Below are positions 56,247-64,000 of a stretch of DNA of 64,000 nt, piece after piece. Source of the DNA: Gonatopus flavifemur (lineage: Eukaryota > Arthropoda > Insecta > Hymenoptera > Dryinidae). The notes beneath the pieces were generated by a model. That model made no database searches and was not told the DNA's origin. It worked only from the letters and a program-made list of their open reading frames with translations. The translations under genes were made by a program, and so were the position numbers. The stretch is taken from NCBI GenBank assembly GCA_018340375.1, contig JAFFJZ010000001.1:19920001-19984000 (forward strand), read 5' to 3'. Position 1 is the first letter of the stretch, and every line of letters starts with the position of its first letter.

Positions 56247-57107
56247 CCAAATCAGAAAACACCGAAGTATGCCAATGTTGACAACAGGCGGAGTACAGTG
56301 CCAGTATTGGGCCCCCAAGAGTCGGCTAGCACGTACGGATTTAGTACTGGATACATAGAAATACAGTACTATACCAGTACTGATACACCAGTACTGAAAG
56401 TTTGATGTCGACCAAGTACTGATACAATACTATGCCAGTACTGATACACCAGTACTGAAAGCTTGATGTCGAGCAAGTACTGATACAATACAGGCACTGC
56501 AGTGATTGCAAATAGGAAATCACCCAATTAGAAAAAACCGAGGTATGCCAATGTTGACAACAGGCGGAGTACAGTGCCAGTATTCGACCCTCAGGAGTCT
56601 GCTAGCACGTACCCAGTATGGAAAACCGTTATCATTTCGGCCAAATGCCAGTACTGTTGCAGTACAGACCACCAGTACCCCACCAGTCTTAGCCGGTACT
56701 GGCGCAGTACAGCGCTAGTTGTGGAATTCTGATTGGGCGTATTGCGCCGGTACTGAAGACCATTACCTGTTACCAGTACTGTGCCAGTACCAAGTACCCA
56801 GTACGGAAAAGCGTTATCATTTCGGACAAATGCCAGTACTGCTGCAGTGCAGACCGCCAGTACCCCGCCAGTGTTAGCCGGTACTGGCGCAGTACAGCGC
56901 TAGTTGTGGAATTCTGATTGGGCGTATTGCGCCGGTACTGAAGACCATTACCTGTTACCAGTACTGTGCCAGTACCAAGTACCCAGTACGGAAAAGCGTT
57001 ATCATTTCGGACAAATGCCAGTACTGCTGCAGTGCAGACCGCCAGTACCCCGCCAGTGTTAGCCGGTACTGGCGCAGTACTGCGCCAGTTGTTAAATTCT
57101 GATTGGG
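56247..57107 (+). mobile_element. CCC/GGG element I, plus copy
   Basis: 861 bp. Starts CCAAATCAGAAAACACCG, ends TTAAATTCTGATTGGG, flanked by TA on both sides. The left third contains two 61-bp units (TGATACACCAGTACTGAAAG at 56381 and 56442). A duplicated head (ACCG(A/A)(A/G)GTATGCC... at 56261 and 56537) is followed by a 185-bp tandem array. The word CAGTACTGG and relatives occur dozens of times. ORFs of 60-70 codons reflect this repetition. Confidence 0.9.
56616..57105. repeat. 185-bp tandem array in element I
   Basis: Units start at GTA(T/C)GGAAAA(C/G)CGTTATC at 56616, 56801 and 56986, exactly 185 bp apart. The second and third units are almost identical and the third is truncated by the element end. 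Each complete unit contains GGAATTCTGATTGGGC, a copy of the element's own right end, so the array appears to have grown by duplicating the terminus. Confidence 0.95.
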
Positions 57108-57231
57108 TATGAAATATAATATATATTGATGCATAAATTGAATTTTAATTCTACTTAAAGAAATAGAAGTGTCAGCAGTTTTGGAGACATTTCAGACCCA
57201 TTTCGTTCAGTACATACTCCCCTAGTGAAAA

Positions 57232-57685
57232 TGCTCTAGGCATTGACATATTTTGGAAATTTGAATCATTTATAGAAACAAAACAAAAACTCCAACTCAC
57301 GAAATCTGATGAATCATGGGGCTTGATTTTCTCGAATTAATTTCTTTGAACTGCAAAAATCGTTCAAAGAATTTACTTCAAGAATTCGGGTCTTTGACAG
57401 CTGAGTATTCTATTATTTGGTTACCAATTTTTTTCAATAACCGATTCAAACTAATGAAGTAATAATTTCTAGGAGGATTTCAAAATATTTTTTAATAATA
57501 TTGAAACAATTCGGATTGTTATGGAATTTTCCTGAATAAAATTAAAATGTTGGGAAAAGAACTGATGAATTTCAATAAAATTCCATGCTCGATTTTCAGA
57601 AATTTTACATTTGTTCTACAAGTTTTCTTGTTTTTCTATAGTCTAGTGTAACAAGTTTTGTCAATGCCTAAAGCACTTCTACTAG
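57232..57685. mobile_element. Element W, CTAG-AAATGCTCTAG family
   Basis: Left CTAGTGAAAATGCTCTAGG then CATTGACA, right TGTCAATGCCTAAAGCA then CTTCTACTAG, inverted repeats. Interior AT-rich. Related to the 150-bp element at 60962-61111, which ends CTAGAGCATTTC then TACTAG. Confidence 0.7.
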
Positions 57686-57857
57686 GATTATAGATTACTA
57701 TAGGAACTAGTAATTATGAATAAGTTATTATAATTTTAAGTGCATAAATTTTTCAGCGTGACCCAAGGAGTGTAATTTTCTATTCGTAAAAATGAGATTA
57801 TAAAAAAAAAGAAGTATAGATTCATAATATCCTGTAAAAGGAGAGTTTTGCCTTCAC

Positions 57858-57918
57858 GCGGTATGGTTCAGTTGCGAAGGTTTCAGTTCTGTGAAGACGA
57901 TAATGAATTCGAATCCCC
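57858..57918 (+). repeat. tRNA-like (SINE head) sequence
   Basis: GGTATGGTTCAGTTGCGAAGG resembles an A box (given here as GGTATGGTTCAGTTGCGAAG) and GAATTCGAATCCCC (57905-57918) a B box. The spacing of about 40 bases fits a Pol III promoter. No cloverleaf can be drawn with confidence. Confidence 0.4.
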
Positions 57919-57919
57919 A

Positions 57920-60863
57920 CAAAGGTGCTGAATTTTCTTTCAAGTACAACACTTCATTTCAAGTGGTGAAATAAACCAACACCTCAAAGGTTGAAATTTC
58001 AGCACGAAATGAGTTTTTCAATATCTTCAAAACACTTTTATCAGGAACCTTTGGAATACCGTTCCTCTTGGAACATCAATACAGTTATTCTTGTCCAAAC
58101 TTTCTCCAATTTAATGCAATCTTTACAAAATTAATACAATCATTAGATTTTCATGACACTTTTTTTGTAATAAAAAATATCTACCCTTCGAAAGGATTTG
58201 AAAGAATCTTCAAAAATTGGTGTACAAATTTGTCATTCGCCGAGGTTATAATATGAATTTCCCAGAGAGATTTATACGGAAAAAGATAACGCTCATAGGC
58301 GTGGTTATCGTTCGAAGCAAATCATATACTCGTTACGCGCGTAGGAATTCGTATTCGATCCAATAGTAAGTTCCATAACTCACGATAAATTCTTATCGCG
58401 ATATTTCGTTCTATTCTTACAATTTTTTTCCAAGGAAGAGAGAGAATCGCGTAAAGTGTGCGCGCAATGAGTATTTTCTCGTTACAGGTACAACTGGAAT
58501 GGCAACACACCCTCATTATCTACGCCACTGGGCGTTTGGGGAGAGCAGAAAAGAGGGAAGAAAGGGGGTGATGATGCAGGAGTATTAGTGTGTTTTAGAC
58601 TTGGAGGGGTTTGGAATATCGATCTGTTCTCATGTTCTCTTCTATATATCCCCTTCACCTATTCTCTTTCTTACTCCCCTTCTATTGCAATTCTCTCCTT
58701 CTCTCTTTCCTCCCTGGATTTCGTAATGGAAACAACCAGGAGAGAGGGGTGAACTTCACCCGCAAAGACCGAGCGAAGCCTTTAGGGGTGGCGAACATTG
58801 TCGAATAGCAACCATGCACCAATACTATTTCCTACGTACTTTCTGTATCTTTTTTCATCATCTTCTTCTATTTATCATATCGCTCGTACAGGGAGGATAT
58901 CTATGAATCTGCAGTCACCATGGATTCGGGTGCGTATCGTTCCCCCGCGTATTCCGCATGTTGAAATTTTCCAGAAATTCACAGTCACAATTATGTCCGC
59001 AATGATTCCTCCGACACCTTTTTCTATCATTTTTTCTCATCCTATCGCAGCAATGAACGGAAGCTGTGCGCTTGCTCATCCAAGTCGTAAATCCACGATA
59101 GGCATGCGTGAATAGATAAAGACAGTACCGGTACATGCGTACCTTTACAAGGGCGTTTACACGCGGTTTCTCGTTTCTTTGCGTAAGATTTTAATTAATG
59201 TGGCGCAAATTATGGAACGAAAATAGACACCTGAGAAGGTTCTTCTTCGGTAAACGATGATGATTTTTATGATTTACGTAGCCGATCGATAAATCGTATG
59301 CACCTTGAATTTTTGAATCCTCAAATATCCATTGACGTTTCCCTCCTTTTTTCATATTATCCTGGGATACAATTAGGTAACAAGAAAATAGAATTTGTAT
59401 GTAAAATGTGAATGAGGATAATTGAACTTTTGTGTATCACGCGTATATCGATTCAACAAACCAAGGAAACCGAGGGAAAGGTACTTCCTCGGCCCTCGCG
59501 GTCAGGAAACGACGATGAAGGACTCTAGAGTTGTCGCCAAAGTATCGTCGTGTTGTCGTGGCTTGGACCAGCTGCGTACGAGTTTCATTAGACAGCTCTC
59601 AGAGATATGTCCGAGAACGAGGAAACTGGTACGTAGGCAAAACCAGATTGCTTTTTTTTGGTCTATCTATCCGGAGGGTAATGGGAAAGCATTGGATTAA
59701 ACTGAGTCCAACAGTTGTGAATTGAAAAACCGTTTCGTGACTCTGTGATCGAAACCGCACGTGCCGCCTTGGCCTGTCTGAAAGTCTCGTTACGTTTATT
59801 TCGTCTTGATATTTGAGAATCAGAAAATATTTCTCGACCTACGATCTTTTATCCGTTCAAATCTAATCGATTTCACCTCGAATCGTTGAGAGGTCACGCG
59901 ATTATCGTCGTTTTTGACATTTCGCTGATTTCATCGATTCTCTTTCGATTTCTGACGTCAAAGAAGAAGAGGGGAAATAAAGAAAGGCAGGAAGAGGGGA
60001 GAAAAAAGGATTACCTGGACCTATTGTTTCTTTTCAACGTTGTGTTCAATTGAAATGAGCTGTAGGTCGCTAAACGAGAAAAAAGAAACTGCGTTGCGAG
60101 TTGAAACTTCTCGACGATGTTGCGCAATTCGATCTTGATTTACTCCGTCGGCCGAATAAATGGAAATTAAACACGACTATCAATTGTTACCTTCTTTCAT
60201 TTCAATTATATTTAGATCGGCGAACAAATTCAAAAAACCCATGTGTTATTGACAGTTTTTTTTCTTATCAACTTCGTAAGAAGGAATAAATGTCATAACC
60301 AGAAATAAAAGTGAAGCTCAGACGATTTTATTAAACCTTGACGCCTGATCGTGATTATCGAGGGTGCGTGCGAGAACCCCAATAATTCGACTTTTTGTCC
60401 CGTATTTATCTTTCATTTACTCTCCGCGTTGAACGTAGCTTTCATCTTTGACTCGAAGGTAAAGAGGAAGATGTAATGAGTTCACTGTTCGTCCGGCGGG
60501 GCGGAATTTTTCCTTTTTCTCGTGTTTTTCTTTGCAAAGTAAGAACGGAAGCGTACATTGCTCGGACCGGCACAGGGCGCTTGATTGAGCTCATTCCGTT
60601 CAACCCGGCATTGGGAGTTGACGATACCGCCCATCTGTCTCGAACGTTGCTTTTGTTATACTTGCCCACAGCATTGTGATCGAAACAAAATTCGACATCT
60701 CGAGTGTTTCACCACATCCCAGCTTGGCTTGAAAATAATTCAAACTTGGTTCCATTTCTTCGTTAAAAAAGGACTCTAATTTCTCATTATAATCACATAA
60801 GTTTGAAAATTTGTTTCTGAATAATTCATCAATTGACGAATCAATTTATGATTTTTCAATGAC
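57920..60863. other. Mostly unique DNA, moderately GC-rich in parts
   Basis: No foldbacks. Pyrimidine-rich tracts (58630-58720) and CpG-containing DNA suggest host sequence. An ORF at 59422-59700 includes MKDSRVVAKVSSCCRGLDQL and more (starting 59515), and ends near a GTACGTAG that resembles a splice donor (59628). Possible exon but not recognised. Confidence 0.35.
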
Positions 60864-60865
60864 AA

Positions 60866-61272
60866 CTCTGGTGAAAATTTTCGCTCCCGGAAGCGAACGT
60901 TGAAACAGATGAAGCGTTAAAAACGTTTCAATCTCCGCTTTTTCGTTCACCCTCGCAAGTAGAAATGCTCTAGTTATTTAGTTTTGTAACGCTTAACTAA
61001 CCAGATACTAGACACTGGCAAGTACCTCACCAGAACCTTACGAAGCACTTGCAAGTGTCTAGGGTTTGGCTAGTTAAGCGTTACAAAACTTGTCAATCAC
61101 TAGAGCATTTCTACTAGAGCTGCTTGAAGAATCTCATTGAACCGATTGATTGTGATGCAGAAAACTGATTCAAACCCATTGAGAATCAATTTTTAATGGG
61201 TTTGAATCGGTTTTCTGTATTGGAATTAATGAGAATCAATCGGTTCAATGAGATTCCTCATTTTCACCAGGG
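60866..61272. mobile_element. CCC/GGG element Y with AA duplication, hosting V
   Basis: Starts CTCTGGTGAAAATTTTCG, ends GATTCCTCATTTTCACCAGGG (last 20: ATTCCTCATTTTCACCAGGG), flanked by AA on both sides. Interior inverted repeat AATCTCATTGAACCGATTGA / TCAATCGGTTCAATGAGATT. A 150-bp element sits inside. 407 bp in total, about 255 bp without the insert. Confidence 0.8.
60962..61111. mobile_element. 150-bp foldback V, in Y
   Basis: GAAATGCTCTAG at the left and CTAGAGCATTTC at the right, with arms AGTTTTGTAACGCTTAACTA / TAGTTAAGCGTTACAAAACT. Flanked by TA on both sides. Same family as the longer element at 57232-57685. Confidence 0.85.
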
Positions 61273-61274
61273 AA

Positions 61275-62188
61275 TAATTCAATATTGAATTTACCCAAGA
61301 CATTTTCTCTGTCTCCATTGATTTCGAAAAGAATTTGTTCTTAAATTCGATTTCCCGGACTCTTCTCTTCATATTTAATCTACAAACAAAATGAAAATTT
61401 CATTTCAAAAGGGCAATACTGGACATTCATTGACGTTACTGGACCATGAATAATGCAAATGAAAATTGTGAAAAAGCCATAAATAATGAAGTAAATAAAC
61501 ATTATAAAGATTTGCTCATCGACCATATAATGTATGTACATTAAATGTATACCCTGGAGGAGACTTACAAGCGAACTGCAAAGTTATAGAAATTTGATGC
61601 TACGGAAGAATGCTCGATATAAAATGAGTAGATAAAATAAAAGCAAAAAAGAACTTGAACAAATAGATTGAGGGCAGGGTTTGTGGAAGACCTGGAAAAA
61701 ATACGAAGACATCTACAAGGTATGTAAGTTATAACTTAAGGATAATTAGAAGACATTAAAAAGATACTTCTCCTAAGACATGTTTTTTTCTTTTTAAACG
61801 TGTTGGAGATGTCTTTAAGATTTCTAACTGCTCTAAATTTGTTGCATAAGACATCTTTCTTATTACACTAAAAAAAAATCCCTCTCAATCAGAAAAGACA
61901 TCCCACTTTTATTTAACATATTCTTCTACTTCTATTGAGAATATCCCTCTACGATTTTGAACAAATGAAAATTCTTTCACCACAAAGACTAATCCTCTGC
62001 AATGGAGAGGAATCACCCTTCATACCATATATCAGAGGAGAAGTTGCATCAAAATGAGAGGAATACTCTTATTTTGATATCAATTTTCTTTCAGGCGTGT
62101 ATTGGTCCATCCTTGGTGGATGCACCACTCCAAAACGAAACAGCGGAGAACACAGTTGCTTTTGAATAAGTTTTTGGTACAAAACAAT
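61275..62188. other. Unique AT-rich DNA with TE words
   Basis: AAGACATCT words at 61700-61860 recall element K, and GAGAGGAAT words at 61900-62080 follow a one-ended CACTAAAAAAAAATCCC. No complete element is resolved. Confidence 0.4.
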
Positions 62189-62190
62189 CC

Positions 62191-62292
62191 CCCTAACAGC
62201 ATTAAAGTGTTGAGAACGTTATGAGAACATCTTTAAAACGTTCACAATGTTCTCTGATGATTCTGAAAACGTTGAAAGAACTTCTGTTAGGG
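62191..62292. mobile_element. 102-bp CCC/GGG element with CC duplication
   Basis: CCCTAACAGCATTAAAG at the start, AGAACTTCTGTTAGGG at the end, flanked by CC on both sides. Interior GAGAACGTTATGAGAAC and AAAACGTT words. The smallest member of the class here. Confidence 0.75.
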
Positions 62293-62464
62293 CCAAAATT
62301 AACCATTCCACAACCATTCTGTTCTGTTAAAATATAATAAAAACTATCAAAACTGATTTTTCGAGCAAATTTCACCCAGCCAAAAAATAGTGCAGGCGGA
62401 CAAAATGAGGTCGACTTCCTGGTTAAGAAACCGGAATATAATTTTCCAAAGGTTGTTGGTGCGC

Positions 62465-63883
62465 CCCAGATAGCACTGAGAGTCCTCTGGACGTTTTAGA
62501 AACATAACCTTAGTTCTGCGCGTTCCGTCTCCGGGGATAAGGTTGAAATACGTTCAGAGAACGTTCATTTTTGATGCACCTGAATACGTTCCCAGTACTC
62601 CTTGTTTATCTACCACGGGACGTTCTCGTTACGTTTCCCAAACTTACTTTCATGAGAGCTAACCTTTACAAACATATGACGTCATTGACGCCTTTATTGA
62701 ACACGTCCCCAGAATGTCGCATGGTGGACATAAATTGAACATCACAGAACATTTTTATGTACCTGGGACGTACATGCGACGTTTCTAGAACGTCCTGGGA
62801 TTTGATTTGGGAGTATTCTGTGAGAGCAAGTACGTTTTCTGAACGTTCAGAAAACCTCCCGATCCCATATAAAAATCTTCAGGCTCCGCCAATGCTGACG
62901 ACGGAATATAGCTAGACGCAAGGCTGCCAGCCAAAGCTGGGCAATCTATGTAGGGACAAGGATGGTTGACAATGGTCTAAACATTGTAACAATATGGGAA
63001 GTCATAAATCGACTTCATTGATCCATCATTGATCATTGGCTGCGCCACGCTTGGCCCATCCTTCAACCAATATTGCTTGAAGGAAAACGCATGCTTTCAA
63101 CAGAGGCTCTCTAGGGCTTGGCGGGACACTGCTCCAAGCATTAGGCAACTCTGAATGACAATGGATTCTCATGTTGCACCAAGCATGGGTCGTAGCTTGG
63201 TCCAGCTTGGGCAATAGCTTGGCTCAGCTTGGGCGATGGCCTCGCTCAGTTTAGGCGTTAGCTTGACTCGACTTGAGTAATAGCTTGGCTAAGAGTGAAA
63301 CTTCCTTCTCAAACAGCAAATTACAATAACTCTCACCAGAGTGATGCTTGTTTCCTGCGAGTGGCGAACCAAGCATTCAATCAATATATAAGTCTCCTTT
63401 GGAGATTCCATGACAGAAATAATTCTTCATCTATTTCCAGACCCGCCTACTTCTACGCCAGGACCACCGGATTTACGTCATTCATCAGTTTAAACTAATC
63501 AGAAAAATTACATGTTGAAATTCTCCGACATTCATTTCGTTCAATCGAAATGATAGAATGGATTTTTTATTTTATTTTCAATTACAATAAAAAATGAAAG
63601 TGACCATTGGCATGAGATGGGCGCAACCCTGCCGCAAGATTGCTACAGCGTTGGCTCATCCTTGGCGAACAAATTTTTGTATGGTCTGCCATTGACGGCA
63701 TATGCTATCACAACCCTGTTTCCAGTGTTGGGTCTTGATTGTGGAAACAAATGGGCTGAGGCTGAAATGATGTTATCATTTCAGAGTTGCGCAATGCCTG
63801 GTAGCCTAGGCTCGGCCCATCTTGGTGAGCCTTGCGGCAACCTAGCGCCCATGGTCAATTTTTACCTGGGATGCTATCCAGGG
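62465..63883. mobile_element. CCC/GGG element Z, split by A2
   Basis: Left CCCAGATAGCACTGAGAG, right end (just after A2) GCTATCCAGGG; these are inverted repeats of the CCCAGAYAGCAC type. The interior repeats ACGTTC and GGACGT words. A2 lies 10 or so bases before the right end. TSD of Z not resolved. Confidence 0.6.
62864..63870. mobile_element. CCC/GGG element A, copy 2 (A2)
   Basis: 1,007 bp, same length as A1 with about 11 substitutions by eye and no net indel. Ends CCCATATAAAAATC and AATTTTTACCTGGG, flanked by AT on both sides (A1 is flanked by TA). The ORF that reads through the right end into 63991 is a junction artefact. Its near-identity to A1 marks recent movement. Confidence 0.95.
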
Positions 63884-64000
63884 CTGAATCCAGATCCGAG
63901 GTCCAAATCTGTCGATTGGCTCTGGTTTCTGAGATGTCCTAAGCTAAAAGTTCGAAAACAGCAATTTTTACCTATATTTCAGGTTATGTAGCATCGAAGT

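Larger units (their letters stand above)
55793..57123. mobile_element. Foldback AH, split by element I
   Basis: Left CAGGGTGTTTCATAATTCAC, preceded by TA. The left arm AAAATACTTCAGAGGCGTTA then TTCTGCAGCCAAAATGCAAT has its complement at about 56188-56235, so this is a foldback of about 450 bp plus the insert. Its right end (TTTCAGCGAAA ... TATGAAA) is broken by element I at a TA. This gives the pre-insertion sequence independently, since the left arm supplies the intact complement. Confidence 0.75.

Noticed and set aside
21620..63870. Segmental duplication explaining A1 and A2
   Set aside because: Similarity stops exactly at the CCC and GGG ends, and each copy has its own 2-bp duplication and a different host element.
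63617..63991. 124-codon ORF as a gene
   Set aside because: It starts inside element A2 and reads across its right end into flanking DNA; copy A1 ends differently, so it is a junction artefact.

Overview
This looks like intergenic or intronic DNA of an AT-rich animal genome, most likely an insect. A hymenopteran is my guess from the base composition and the CA/TA microsatellites, not a demonstrated fact. I find no conserved multi-exon gene. The only strong protein signals are a degraded piggyBac transposase tail (32805-32951, minus strand) and a 31-residue single-pass membrane micropeptide ORF (47417-47512, minus strand). Everything else recognisable is transposon-derived: dozens of short foldback or terminal-inverted-repeat elements, often nested, separated by low-complexity or unique AT-rich DNA.

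Four structural classes of element can be separated by termini and target-site duplication (TSD). (1) Elements starting CCC and ending GGG, flanked by a 2-bp duplication of variable sequence (TT, TA, AT, GA, AA, CC). At least 13 examples in about ten unrelated families are resolved, and I cannot assign this class to a named superfamily. (2) Elements starting CAC(T/G)G and ending C(C/A)GTG, also with 2-bp TSDs, mostly TA but also TG and AA. (3) hAT-like elements with 8-bp TSDs (382-1450, 4551-4811, 23075-23175, 42102-42493, 35691-38091). (4) Elements flanked by TTAA, one of which carries piggyBac coding sequence.

Layout. 1-4.9 kb: nested elements, foldbacks. 4.9-8.8 kb: mostly unique, with a GC-rich block near 5.9-6.2 kb. 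8.8-16.1 kb: repeat-dense. 16.1-19.1 kb: mostly unique with one element. 19.1-28.7 kb: heavily nested CCC/GGG and CAC elements, including a five-insertion nest at 25.6-28.1 kb. 28.7-31.7 kb: mostly unique. 31.7-44.7 kb: the densest nest zone (piggyBac in a TTAA element, H and T elements in a hAT). 44.7-49.3 kb: mostly unique, with microsatellites and the micropeptide ORF. 49.3-57.7 kb: nested elements, an LTR-like segment with a 56-bp tandem array, and a 185-bp tandem array. 57.7-60.9 kb: mostly unique. 60.9-64 kb: nested elements, ending with a second nearly identical copy of the 1,007-bp element seen at 21.6 kb.

No gene network can be inferred. The biology on show is repeated colonisation by non-autonomous DNA transposons, with target sites preserved well enough to read the order of insertion. 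Family letters (A, B, C, H, I, M and so on) are labels used only within this answer. All identities and mismatch counts are by eye.
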